A stretch of 64,000 bases of DNA, taken from assembly GCF_021646545.1 (NCBI RefSeq), contig NZ_JAKIRP010000003.1, positions 62,001 through 126,000 on the forward strand, written 5' to 3'. Below the pieces are notes generated by a model, which worked only from the letters and a program-made list of their open reading frames with translations, ran no database searches and was not told the origin of the DNA. Source of the DNA: Chitinophaga filiformis. GTDB lineage: Bacteria > Bacteroidota > Bacteroidia > Chitinophagales > Chitinophagaceae. Positions within the stretch are counted from its first letter, which is position 1, and each line of letters starts with the position of its first letter. Position numbers and translations under genes: made by a program. Positions 54,443-63,102 of this stretch are shown one piece after another.

Positions 54443-55834
54443 ATGAAGATCAGCCAATCCCTACCTGTACTGTTCATATCCCTGTTACCGGTACTATATG
54501 CCAACGCGCAGGATTACTATCCAAGGCAGCAATTACAGGAACAACCCGACGAATGGGATAACGCCAGCTGGTCTCCTCCCGACCAGGACTCTACGGGTCT
54601 GCCTGGTGATAATTTCAGCCTGCAGGGGGCGCTAACGCTTTTTAAGCAGGCGAATAGTCCTGAAGAATTTGAAAGGCTCCTGAATACAGAAAATAACAGG
54701 GTTAACAACCTGGACCTGAACGCGGACGGTAATATTGATTACCTGCGTGTGATCAATAAAAAGCAAAACCAGGTACAACTCTTTATCATACAGGCATTGG
54801 TATCCAACCAGGAAAGCCAGGACGTAGCAGTTATCGAACTGGAAAAGACCGGCGAAAACAACGCTGTTATCCAGATAGCCGGCGACGAAGACCTCTATGG
54901 TGAAACGACCCTCGCAGAACCAGTGGAGGTATCCGACAGCCTTTATTCCGCTGAAGATAATTCCTTTGACTATAGCACATCTCCTCGTTTACACGGTCCT
55001 GCAGCAGATGCAGGCATTCCCAGGATGGCGCCCACCGGTGTCATTGTGAACGTGTGGTTCTGGCCCTGCGTACGCCGCGTATATGCGCCTGCTTATGTGG
55101 TATGGACCTCTCCCTGGTCATGGATCAATCCTCCTGTATGGTGGAGGCCCTGGCACCCGATGCCTGTATACGCCTATCGGCCGGTGTGTCATCACTACAG
55201 GTACGGATATGCATATGCTCCCATGAGCAGAATCGCTCCTGCCCGGGGAATGTATTATCCAATACGAACCTATTCCGGCATGGTGTACAACCGCAACCGT
55301 GTAATAGTGACAAACTACCGGTCCGCAAGAGCTGACCGGGGCCGTTTTCCCGGCAGATACGATGGTGGCCGGTACAACGGGTACTACAGGAACAACTATA
55401 ACGGCGGCCGGAATTACTATAACGGCTACCGGGATAATCGTTCGGGTAGGAATAACTATGGCTGGAACAACAACAGACCAGGCGGACGCCAGGATTATTA
55501 CAATGACAGGAGCCCTGGCCGGATCGATGGCAGTATCAGGGGCGGAAGTTCCAGGAGTGGCGGCAGATCCGGAAATTATCAGGGTGGCAGCTGGAACGGG
55601 AACGCTCAAAACGGAGGAAGAAATGAAGGCTCCCGTGGCAATAACCGGGACGGCAACTCACAAAATGGTGGCAGAACTGAAGGTGGCTCCCGTGGCGGCA
55701 GCTGGGGAGGCAACTCACAAAACGGCGGAAGGACAGACGGAAGTTATCGCGGTGGCTCCGGCAACAGCAACACGACCGGCGGCAGAACCAATGGCGGCTC
55801 CAGCGGAAGAGCCGGCCGCACGAGGGGCAATTAA
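54443..55834 (+). CDS. Exported protein with EF-hand-like loop and long Gly/Asn/Arg tail, paralogue B
   Basis: 463 residues with a signal peptide (ending ANAQDYY). It shares with paralogue A the DSTGLPGDNFSLQGAL segment, the loop DLNADGNIDYLRV, the VAVIELEKTGENNA stretch and the Trp/Pro/Tyr-rich middle (VWFWPCVRRVYAPAY). It differs by a much longer C-terminal tail (about 300-463) made of G, R, N, S and Y with near-repeats of the type NGGR-x-(E/D)-G-S-x-GG. Such tails are usually disordered and sticky, fitting a cell-surface or extracellular-matrix role (inference). The frame shifted by one base here is also long, because the repeat codons are regular, but it is a shadow. Confidence 0.75.
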   Translation: MKISQSLPVLFISLLPVLYANAQDYYPRQQLQEQPDEWDNASWSPPDQDSTGLPGDNFSLQGALTLFKQANSPEEFERLLNTENNRVNNLDLNADGNIDYLRVINKKQNQVQLFIIQALVSNQESQDVAVIELEKTGENNAVIQIAGDEDLYGETTLAEPVEVSDSLYSAEDNSFDYSTSPRLHGPAADAGIPRMAPTGVIVNVWFWPCVRRVYAPAYVVWTSPWSWINPPVWWRPWHPMPVYAYRPVCHHYRYGYAYAPMSRIAPARGMYYPIRTYSGMVYNRNRVIVTNYRSARADRGRFPGRYDGGRYNGYYRNNYNGGRNYYNGYRDNRSGRNNYGWNNNRPGGRQDYYNDRSPGRIDGSIRGGSSRSGGRSGNYQGGSWNGNAQNGGRNEGSRGNNRDGNSQNGGRTEGGSRGGSWGGNSQNGGRTDGSYRGGSGNSNTTGGRTNGGSSGRAGRTRGN

Positions 55835-55842
55835 TGGGCACT

Positions 55843-56029
55843 GATTCCGTACGGAATAGCTACCAATAGCATCTTCTCCCGCTTCGATCTCTGTGCTTCA
55901 TCATCACTTCCATATCACTTCACCGACATTTCTATATCGAAGGGATATATAGATGCCGGTAAAGTGATATGGAAGTGATGGTAAAGCGATATGGAGATAT
56001 AGAAACCTGAGCGAATCCGTACCGGATTC
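55843..56029. repeat. Nested inverted repeats between convergent genes
   Basis: A nearly perfect long dyad at 55902-55980 (arm CATCACTTCCATATCACTT and its complement, continued by ACCG/CGGT and TCTATATC/GATATATAGA) is flanked by a palindrome ATTCCGTACGGAAT (55844-55857) and a hairpin GAATCCG-TAC-CGGATTC (56013-56029). Just right of the dyad, GGTAAAG(T/C)GATATGGA occurs twice. It fills nearly the whole gap between the plus-strand paralogue B and the minus-strand MFS gene. It may be a bidirectional terminator or a small MITE-like element. Confidence 0.7.
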
Positions 56030-57262
56030 TTAGCTAACATTGGACTTCCGCATGCTTCTGGTAGCCAGGAAAATGCTTACGGACACCAGTACCCCACTGA
56101 CAAAAAACGGGGCGCCCGGGAAAAGGAAAGGCGCGTTATTTCCTGTGAACCAGGCAAACAGGCTTCCCATTATTGGCGGCGCTATGATCGTGGCAACACT
56201 CATGAGACTGGTCAGGCCCCCTTGTAATGCTCCCTGTTCTGCAGAAGAGATCTGACCCGTAATAATACTCTGCAAGGCCGGACTGGCAATATTCCCGAGG
56301 GAGTAAGGCACCAGTATCACAAACATCATCCACCCATTCGTGGCGAAGGCAAACAGTAACAACCCCAGGCTGTAAAATGCCAGCCCGACATACAGACTGT
56401 TTTTGGTGCCGATACGGGGAATGATGAGGCGGATCAGGCCCAGCTGAACGATGGCTACCAGCAGACCACTGAACCCGAGGGAATAACCTACCCAGGCTTC
56501 ATCCCAGCTGAACTTCTGCATACCATAGAATGCCCAGGTGGTCTGTACCCCGTTGTTGGCGATATAGATCAGTACCAGGGTGGCTATCAGCCCATATACG
56601 GCCGGATATTGCTTCATCTGCACCAGAGAACCTACCGGATTGGCGCGTCTCCATTCAAAGGCCCGTCTGTTCGTGACCGGTAGTGACTCAGGTAGTATCA
56701 GGTATCCATACACAACATTCAGCAGGCTTAAGATACCTGCTGCGATAAAGGGCGCCCTCGGACCAAACTGTCCTAAAAGACCTCCCATCAGCGGACCGAG
56801 TATAAAACCCAGGCCAAATGCAGCACCGATAATGCCGAAGTTCTGTGTCCGCTTCTCCGGCGTGCTGACATCTGCTATATAGGCGGCGGCTGTCGTGAAA
56901 CTGGCTCCCATCACACCGGATATGATACGACCGGCAAACAGCCATATGATTGCAGGTGCAAAGGCCATAAAGAAATAATCCAGTCCGAAACCCAGTAGCG
57001 ACAACAACAATACAGGCCGTCTGCCATAACGGTCGCTCAGGTTACCCAGCACCGGCGCGCAGATGAACTGCACAAGGGCGTAGGCAAATGTCAACCACCC
57101 ACCAATGGCGGCCGCTTCTCCCATATTACCATGAATCAGTTGTTCTATCAGTTTTGGTAGTACGGGAATAATGATCCCTAATCCTGTCACGTCAATCAGC
57201 AGTGTGATGAAAATGAAAATGAGTGCTGAACGCGATTGCGCCCCTGAGACTATTTTTTGCAT
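56030..57262 (-). CDS. TetA-like MFS efflux transporter, siderophore exporter candidate
   Basis: A 410-residue, 12-helix DHA1-type major facilitator. DVTGLGIIIPVLP in helix 1, motif A GNLSDRYGRRPVLL between helices 2 and 3, GFILGPLMGGLLG (motif C, antiporter type) in helix 5 and PESLPVTNRR after helix 6 are those of the TetA/TCR group. Proteins so annotated in Bacteroidota export many compounds. It lies 113 bp downstream of the N-monooxygenase gene on the same strand as the siderophore operon, so siderophore export is a good guess; tetracycline resistance cannot be claimed from sequence alone. Confidence 0.88.
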   Translation of the reverse strand: MQKIVSGAQSRSALIFIFITLLIDVTGLGIIIPVLPKLIEQLIHGNMGEAAAIGGWLTFAYALVQFICAPVLGNLSDRYGRRPVLLLSLLGFGLDYFFMAFAPAIIWLFAGRIISGVMGASFTTAAAYIADVSTPEKRTQNFGIIGAAFGLGFILGPLMGGLLGQFGPRAPFIAAGILSLLNVVYGYLILPESLPVTNRRAFEWRRANPVGSLVQMKQYPAVYGLIATLVLIYIANNGVQTTWAFYGMQKFSWDEAWVGYSLGFSGLLVAIVQLGLIRLIIPRIGTKNSLYVGLAFYSLGLLLFAFATNGWMMFVILVPYSLGNIASPALQSIITGQISSAEQGALQGGLTSLMSVATIIAPPIMGSLFAWFTGNNAPFLFPGAPFFVSGVLVSVSIFLATRSMRKSNVS

Positions 57263-57375
57263 ATCAGATACAGTATCTTTTGTATGACGATTCAGTCATG
57301 AAGAGGGTCAGGAGACACAACGCCAACAGACGTTATGCCTCCTGCATTTCATTGAACAATGTCCCGTGTGTTTCT

Positions 57376-58695
57376 TTATATAGCTGTAATAGCTGGTATG
57401 GAAGCGTCTACCCCGAATTGCTGGAAAGCAATGCGCTTTTCTACATGGTATATCTCCTCTCCTGCTATTGTATTAATGATGCAGGAGTTGCGGTACGCGC
57501 CCATTCCCAGATCGGGCGTCACGAATCCATGCGTATGCAATTCTGCATTCTGCACGAAGATCTCATCACCATGAAGATCTATGGCATAATTCCGTTGTAC
57601 GTCAAACAACTGATCTCCCCTTCTGATGATACGCTCGCTGACACCCTCAAGGAAAGCCGGCTCACGGTATTTGTAACCAGTGGCAAGGATCACAAAATCT
57701 GTTTCCTGCGTAAATGATTGTTGCTGCTGCACCTGTGTCAGATGAAGCGTATAGCTACCGTTACCGTTGGCACTGATGTCATTCAGCTGTACATTGGGAC
57801 GTAACTGTATATGTGAAATATCCCGGTCAACACTCATCTCGTACAAAGTATCGAAGATCTGGTTGATGAGGTCATAGTTAATACCCTTAAAGAGGGGATT
57901 CTGTTTGGATAATAACGCTTGTCTGTTTTCTGCCGGCATACTGTAAAAATAGTCCACGTACTCAGGCGAAGTCAGTTCTAATGTCAGTTTTGAATACTCC
58001 ATCGGAAAGAACCTGTCAGGGCGGGTGAACCAGTTTAGCTGCATTCCTTCTTGTGCCAGCGGCAGCAGGTCGGCAAACACTTCTGCTGCACTCTGTCCCG
58101 AGCCTATCACTGTCACGGAACGCTTTCCTTCTATCTTGTCTTTATAGTTGAGATATGCTGAAGTATGGATCACATCCGGCAATATACCCTTCGTTGCAAA
58201 TGCAGGCAGATAGGGCTGCGTACCGGTTCCCAATACCAGTTTACGGGTATAGTGCAGCGCTGTTTTACCTGTTACTGTATGCACTGTAGTTACTGCATAT
58301 AACTGCCTGTCATCTTCATAATGCACCGCAATAACCTTGTGCGAGAAACGGCATGTTGACAGCTTTTCCGCCGCCCATTTGCAATAGGCATTGTATTCTT
58401 TTCTCAGGATAAAAAAGTCCTCCCTGATATAGAACTTATACAAACGTCCTGATTGTTTCAGATAATTCAGGAAGCTGTATTCACTGGTCGGATCTGCCAT
58501 GGTTACAAGGTCGGCCATGAAAGGTACCTGTAAGGTGGCATTGTTTAGCATCAGGCCCGGATGCCAGTCAAATGCCGACGCCTGGTCAAAGAATACGGCA
58601 TTGATACTGCTGACGGGCTGTAACAAAGCAGCCAGGCCTAAATTGAATGGTCCTATGCCAATACCAATAATATCGTATGTATGTGGAGTGTTCAT
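57376..58695 (-). CDS. Siderophore amine N-monooxygenase (IucD/DesB-like)
   Basis: A 439-residue flavin N-monooxygenase of the lysine/ornithine/diamine group: FAD site GIGIGPFNLGL (11-21), substrate/FAD segment WHPGLML, NADPH site VIGSGQSAAEVFADL (197-210) and ATGYKYREP at the C-terminal side. It uses FAD, NADPH and O2 to hydroxylate a terminal amine. With a decarboxylase just upstream (2-bp gap) the substrate is likely a diamine such as cadaverine or putrescine, as for DesB, rather than lysine, but sequence does not decide this. Cytoplasmic. Confidence 0.9.
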   Translation of the reverse strand: MNTPHTYDIIGIGIGPFNLGLAALLQPVSSINAVFFDQASAFDWHPGLMLNNATLQVPFMADLVTMADPTSEYSFLNYLKQSGRLYKFYIREDFFILRKEYNAYCKWAAEKLSTCRFSHKVIAVHYEDDRQLYAVTTVHTVTGKTALHYTRKLVLGTGTQPYLPAFATKGILPDVIHTSAYLNYKDKIEGKRSVTVIGSGQSAAEVFADLLPLAQEGMQLNWFTRPDRFFPMEYSKLTLELTSPEYVDYFYSMPAENRQALLSKQNPLFKGINYDLINQIFDTLYEMSVDRDISHIQLRPNVQLNDISANGNGSYTLHLTQVQQQQSFTQETDFVILATGYKYREPAFLEGVSERIIRRGDQLFDVQRNYAIDLHGDEIFVQNAELHTHGFVTPDLGMGAYRNSCIINTIAGEEIYHVEKRIAFQQFGVDASIPAITAI

Positions 58696-58697
58696 AA

Positions 58698-60203
58698 TTA
58701 TGCGATTTCTCTTCTATCATAAAGTGTTTCCCGGTGCTGCCTCATATATGCGGCGCCATGAGATTTGATGATGGACAACAACTTCGCTACATCTTCCGTC
58801 GTGGTAAGCGGGTTCAGTAAAGTGAACTTGAGATAAAAAGCACCGTTGATACGTGTACCAGCCAGTAATGCAGCACCATCTTTCAGCATTTCCTTTTTGA
58901 TATGCAGGTTCACTTCTGTAACATCTGCTTCATCAAGACTGGCAGGGAAATAACGGAACACCAGTGCACTGATATCGGAATAACTTACCAGTTCCAGTTC
59001 TGCGTCCTGGCTGATCATATCTGCTACTTTAGCAGTAGTATCAATGATCGTTTCCATATAACTGCCCAGTTTCTGTTTACCCATCAGGCGGAGTGTGAAC
59101 CAAAGCTTCAATGCATCAAAGCGCCGGGTGGTCTGGATGGATTTATTCACCTGATTAGGCAATCCATCTTCGTCATGTTCCTTTGGATTGAGATAATCTG
59201 CATGATGTGTCAGCAGATCGAGTGAGCGTTTGTTCTTCACCAGGAAAGCACTGCTGCTGACCGGCTGGAAGAATGACTTATGGTAGTCTGCCGTTACAGA
59301 GTTGGCCAATTCTATGCCTTTCAGCAGATGACGGTACCTGGAAGTAAGCAGCAATCCGCAGCCATAAGCGGCGTCCACATGGAACCACAATTTATAGCGG
59401 GCGGCCAGTTGTCCTATTTCTTCCAGGGGATCCACATTGCCAAAATCAGTAGTGCCGGCAGTGCCTACTACGGCAATAGGGATATTGCCCTCCTCCAGCT
59501 CCTGCTGAATAGCCTCTTTCAGTAGCGCCACATTCATACGATAACCTTCCACGGGTATGCTGACAACTGACTGTTCACCCAGCCCCAGTAATGCAGCGTT
59601 CTTCTGAATACTGAAATGCCCGGTAGCTGCTACGAATATCCTGAAGCGGGAAGATTCCGCAGGCAATCCTTTCTGTTTGATATTATAACGCAGGCGTTCC
59701 TTTGCGTAATGATCTCTTGCCAGTAATAGGCCCATCAGGTTACTCTGCGTACCACCACTGGTGAACACACCATCACTGTTATTATCAAAACCGATCTCAC
59801 TGCATGTCCACTCTATCAGGCGTTGCTCTATCAATGTACCACCTGCACTCTGGTCCCAGGTATCGAGGGAGGAGTTGATGGCAGAGATCAGCACTTCTGC
59901 TGCAATAGCCGGTATCACCACCGGGCAGTTCAGGTGAGCGATGTATTGCGGCAGATGGAATGTTACTGCATGATCAGAATAAAGGCGCTCCACTTCGGAA
60001 AGCAGGCTTTCATAGTCAGACAAGGGTGTATTCAGGTCTACCTGTTCAAATGCCGTCTTCAGCTGTGCAGGTGTAATACCGCTGAATGGTTTTCTGTTCT
60101 TCTCAAGGAACCTAACTACTGAGCCACTGGCCAGTTGTATGGCTTTGCTGTATTCATTGGCAGTGCCTTCATAAAAGAGGTCACTGTATTGATTCTTGAT
60201 CAT
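58698..60203 (-). CDS. PLP-dependent group II amino-acid decarboxylase (DesA-like)
   Basis: 501 residues of the glutamate/diaminobutyrate/aromatic decarboxylase family: TSGGTQSN (148-155), TGHFS with His196 (stacks on PLP), VGTAGTTDFGNVDPL, HVDAAY with Asp277, and ADYHKSF with Schiff-base Lys309. Within an NIS siderophore operon the likely reaction is lysine to cadaverine (DesA role) or diaminobutyrate/ornithine decarboxylation. It sits between the synthetase (2-bp gap) and monooxygenase (2-bp gap), so the three are tightly co-translated. The substrate is inferred from context. Confidence 0.9.
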   Translation of the reverse strand: MIKNQYSDLFYEGTANEYSKAIQLASGSVVRFLEKNRKPFSGITPAQLKTAFEQVDLNTPLSDYESLLSEVERLYSDHAVTFHLPQYIAHLNCPVVIPAIAAEVLISAINSSLDTWDQSAGGTLIEQRLIEWTCSEIGFDNNSDGVFTSGGTQSNLMGLLLARDHYAKERLRYNIKQKGLPAESSRFRIFVAATGHFSIQKNAALLGLGEQSVVSIPVEGYRMNVALLKEAIQQELEEGNIPIAVVGTAGTTDFGNVDPLEEIGQLAARYKLWFHVDAAYGCGLLLTSRYRHLLKGIELANSVTADYHKSFFQPVSSSAFLVKNKRSLDLLTHHADYLNPKEHDEDGLPNQVNKSIQTTRRFDALKLWFTLRLMGKQKLGSYMETIIDTTAKVADMISQDAELELVSYSDISALVFRYFPASLDEADVTEVNLHIKKEMLKDGAALLAGTRINGAFYLKFTLLNPLTTTEDVAKLLSIIKSHGAAYMRQHRETLYDRREIA

Positions 60204-60205
60204 CG

Positions 60206-62035
60206 TTAATAAATTGGGAATTTGGAATTTTTCGCAAATGCTGCTACCGGGTTTTTCAGTGTTCCTACGAACTGCAGACTGCCTACAGGATCGGCCAGAT
60301 CTACCATGCGTTCATTATTACAGATCTGCAAACGGTTCAGGCAGGAACGAATAAACTCTGGTGCAAAAAGATCATGCTGTCTGAATTTATCTTTTAATGA
60401 AGGGAAGGATGCCTGGTAAGCCAGTATACAATCCGCCACCAGCTCCCAGAATTGCTCTTCCGGATAAGCACTATGCTCAACCAGTATATGCGCGATGTAA
60501 CGGAAGATATAATCAAATACATCTGTGAAAATAGAAAGGATCTTCACCTCCTCAGGCATATCTACAGCCAGGCGCTTTACTTCATCAGGCAATATCTTCT
60601 CCTTGCTGATAACACATACTTCTTCCGTGATATCTTTCATAATCGCCCTCACCGGTACGTTGTTCTCCATGATGAGGATCAGGTTTTCACCATGCGGCAT
60701 AAATACCATGTCATGATAGTAAAAGCAATGCAGGATGGGACTCAGATAGGCATCCAGATAGCGTTGCAGCCAGGAGGCAGTATCCAGTCCCGAGGTACGG
60801 ATCAGTTCCGGCAACAGCGCCTTACCATCACGATCGATGTGCAGCAGCGCGGCCATGGTCATCAGGCCTTGTCCTTTTTTCAACATGGGGATAGGACTTT
60901 CTCTCCAGAGAGCGGCGAGCATTTTCTTATACGGACTGTCGTTCTTTTCTGCCTTTTCGTATAACAAGTTGCGATAGCCTACTGTGGCTACCTCTCCCAG
61001 CAGGATGAAACCTTTTTCCTGCAGGTATTTATCATCTCCCAGCTCATCTCTTACCCACTGGGTAACACCAGGTGTTGTGCGCATGTAATAAGGAGACAAT
61101 CCGCGCATGAATCCCATGTTGAGGATAGACAGCGCTACTTTCACATAAAAACGCTCAGGCCTGCTGATGTTAAAAAATGTACGGATAGATTGCTGCGCCA
61201 GGTAAGTATCATCGCTGGTACCCAGGAAGACCATATTACGGGTGGCAATATCCGCAGCGAAGATGTGGTTCATCTTGTTGTACCATTGCCAGGGGTGTAC
61301 CGGAAAATACACGTAGTCAGCAGGCTGCAATCCCTGGTCGGCCAGCACCTTGTTGAATTTCCCGAGCGTGGCTGTGTCGAGTTCCTGTGCCAGCAGTGTC
61401 TCATAAGGAAGTTCGGCCGTAGCGGTATAAGTAGCCCTGCTACGATGACCAGCGATCCACAGTAAAGAAACAGGCGCTGCTGCTTCCGGTGCATATGCCC
61501 TGTAGTCTGCTGCATCAAAACCGATACGGCCGTTGTTAGCCACGAAAGATGGATGCCCTTCCATCATGGCATGCTCTATTTCCTGATAGTCGGCATGTGC
61601 CAGTGCTGCTGAGCCGGGACCTTTCTGTGCACGCATATAGGCGCTGCCATATAAGGTACTGCAGATCTCTTCCAGGTACTTGGGAAGGATGTCTGGCCGG
61701 ATGCCGATAGTTTCACTGAACTCTGCAATGAAACTAGCTGAATCCAGCGGAACTTTCTTACCGTCTTCCAGCTTTTCTATTGACCCATTCTCTATGTACC
61801 AGTGGTCAAGACACAGGATCTTCGCACGGAAACGGTATTCGATCCCTGGTGCGTCTGCCGTGAGCAGATAATGGCCCCAACCGTCTTTTACAAACAGCTC
61901 TTTTGGCTGTATTAAAAGTTCATGGGCAAATTCGCTGATGATCTTACGTAAATGCAAAGCATTTGCTTTGCTCCAGACTTCAGGGCGCAGGTGTGCGACT
62001 GCGCCCCCGGGAGACAGTGCTTGTGAGGGATGCAT
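60206..62035 (-). CDS. NIS siderophore synthetase (IucA/IucC family, DesD-like)
   Basis: 609 residues from MHPSQAL at 62035; the longer frame adds 34 unlike residues. Signature segments are EGHPSFVANNGRIGF (159-173, the family EGHPxHPxxKxRxGF region with Ser and Asn in place of His and Lys), YFPVHPWQW (243-251), SIRTFFN, VKVALSILNMGFMRGLSPYY and MPHGENLI (446-453, the HGQN motif of the ATP site). The enzyme adenylates a carboxylate and condenses it with an N-hydroxy-N-acyl diamine; DesD and its relatives oligomerise and cyclise such units. Type C (DesD-like) is suggested by the company of decarboxylase, monooxygenase and acyltransferase genes. Confidence 0.92.
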   Translation of the reverse strand: MHPSQALSPGGAVAHLRPEVWSKANALHLRKIISEFAHELLIQPKELFVKDGWGHYLLTADAPGIEYRFRAKILCLDHWYIENGSIEKLEDGKKVPLDSASFIAEFSETIGIRPDILPKYLEEICSTLYGSAYMRAQKGPGSAALAHADYQEIEHAMMEGHPSFVANNGRIGFDAADYRAYAPEAAAPVSLLWIAGHRSRATYTATAELPYETLLAQELDTATLGKFNKVLADQGLQPADYVYFPVHPWQWYNKMNHIFAADIATRNMVFLGTSDDTYLAQQSIRTFFNISRPERFYVKVALSILNMGFMRGLSPYYMRTTPGVTQWVRDELGDDKYLQEKGFILLGEVATVGYRNLLYEKAEKNDSPYKKMLAALWRESPIPMLKKGQGLMTMAALLHIDRDGKALLPELIRTSGLDTASWLQRYLDAYLSPILHCFYYHDMVFMPHGENLILIMENNVPVRAIMKDITEEVCVISKEKILPDEVKRLAVDMPEEVKILSIFTDVFDYIFRYIAHILVEHSAYPEEQFWELVADCILAYQASFPSLKDKFRQHDLFAPEFIRSCLNRLQICNNERMVDLADPVGSLQFVGTLKNPVAAFAKNSKFPIY

Positions 62036-62067
62036 TATAAAGTTTTTATTAAATCCTAAAATTGCGG

Positions 62068-62715
62068 TTAAATGGTGCCGGCGGATTGTAATTGCCGTTC
62101 TCTTTTCAATGCAGTGGTATATTGCTCTCTGGTGCAAAAAGCCAGATGCGCGGTTTTCTCAGGAAGATTGATAAGGTGATGATATTCGAAGCCTGCGCGT
62201 TTATTCAGCAGGTGGATCTTTTCATTTCTGGCGTCGGGTTCCACAATCAGCCGCTCCACTTTTTCTTCACTGAACATGAAGTCCATCAATACCGTAAAGA
62301 CATGCCAGCTAAAGTTCCTGACCGGCGTATCTGCAGGCGCCATAAGGATATGAAAACCATAATCGCCTGTCTGCACATCATAGTACTCACCTATCCTGTC
62401 TTTAAACGCCCAGTAGAACTCTACCAGGAAGGCTGGCTTGTCATTATAAAATCCCATGAAAGGCTGTATATGTTCCGTGCTGATAAGATCACCGTACATA
62501 TTCCTTACTTTCTCTACTGTGCTGTTCTGCAACTGCCAGTAAACGGCATAAGGTTTATTCACCCATTCATGGATAAACGGAACATCTGTATCCAGCTGTA
62601 ATGGCCGGAGATGGAAATGACCGCTGGAAGGAATCAATCTGTCAAAGCAAGTGCCGATTTCCGGGCATAGAAAGGCCGGTATGTGGTCACCACATTTGTT
62701 ACGCTTCTGTTGCAT
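62068..62715 (-). CDS. Siderophore acyltransferase (IucB/DesC/AlcB-like GNAT)
   Basis: 215 residues. GNAT fold of the hydroxylysine/N-hydroxydiamine acyltransferase group: FHLRPLQLDTDVPFIHEWVN, MGFYNDKPAFLVEFYW, DYGFHILMAPAD, VERLIVEPDARNEKIHLLNKRAGFEYH (CoA-binding region). It would acylate the N-hydroxylated diamine with acetyl-, succinyl- or another acyl-CoA. First gene of the operon, 32 bp before the synthetase. A hairpin lies 39 bp upstream of its start, which may mark the leader of the mRNA. A Fur box was not recognised with confidence. Confidence 0.87.
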   Translation of the reverse strand: MQQKRNKCGDHIPAFLCPEIGTCFDRLIPSSGHFHLRPLQLDTDVPFIHEWVNKPYAVYWQLQNSTVEKVRNMYGDLISTEHIQPFMGFYNDKPAFLVEFYWAFKDRIGEYYDVQTGDYGFHILMAPADTPVRNFSWHVFTVLMDFMFSEEKVERLIVEPDARNEKIHLLNKRAGFEYHHLINLPEKTAHLAFCTREQYTTALKRERQLQSAGTI

Positions 62716-62753
62716 AAATCAAAATAGTATCAATCGGTTTTTCCGCTATAGAC

Positions 62754-62780
62754 GGCCACAGGAACTGACGGACTGTGGCC
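62754..62780 (-). promoter_or_regulatory. Hairpin in the leader of the siderophore operon
   Basis: GGCCACAG (62754-62761) and CTGTGGCC (62773-62780) form a perfect 8-bp stem with an 11-nt loop, 39 bp upstream of the first gene. It could be an operator dyad or an RNA structure. No T-tract follows on the minus strand. Confidence 0.45.
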
Positions 62781-63046
62781 TGCTAAAATGGTTTTAAAAC
62801 GGGTTAAATAGGTGTCTTTTATTTCACTAGATAAGCGAAGCTATTTCAAAAAGATAAGGGCAATTGATCGAAGCGGGAATTTCATTTACGCAAACGGGAA
62901 TAACAAATGTGTGACTGAATTTTGTTTTTTTATACGTATTGGCGAGGGCGTTATATGGCAAAAAAGATATCCCCTGGGTAGCCAACATACATACGCCGGG
63001 TTGCACCGGGGGTTACAAACATAAGGCCCGCCGCAGTAGCCTATTA
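62781..63046. repeat. Intergenic region with REP-like word
   Basis: Part of the 387-bp gap upstream of the siderophore operon. Near its right end, GGGGGTTACAAACATAAGG (63008-63026) repeats the GGTTACAAA core of the element at 38300-38432, here on the plus strand and again in a locally G+C-rich patch (CCGGGTTGCACCGGG next to it). Nothing else was recognised. Confidence 0.35.
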
Positions 63047-63087
63047 AAGAAGAAAGCCGCTCCATTTTACTGAGCGGCTTTCTTCTT
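63047..63087 (-). terminator. Terminator of the AsmA-like gene
   Basis: A perfect 16-bp stem (AAGAAGAAAGCCGCTC, 63047-63062, with 63072-63087) and a 9-nt loop, 16 bp past the stop of the AsmA-like gene; the minus strand continues TTCTTCTTTAATAG, T-rich. Confidence 0.85.
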
Positions 63088-63102
63088 CGGCTTATGTTGT
63101 TT

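Noticed and set aside
55362..55844. 160-codon frame overlapping the Gly/Arg/Asn-rich tail of paralogue B
   Set aside because: Low-complexity Thr/Ala/Gly product caused by regular repeat codons read one base out of phase.
56030..57262. Tetracycline resistance determinant
   Set aside because: The fold is TetA-like, but context is a siderophore operon and no regulator of the TetR/TetA type is adjacent; resistance cannot be inferred from the family alone.
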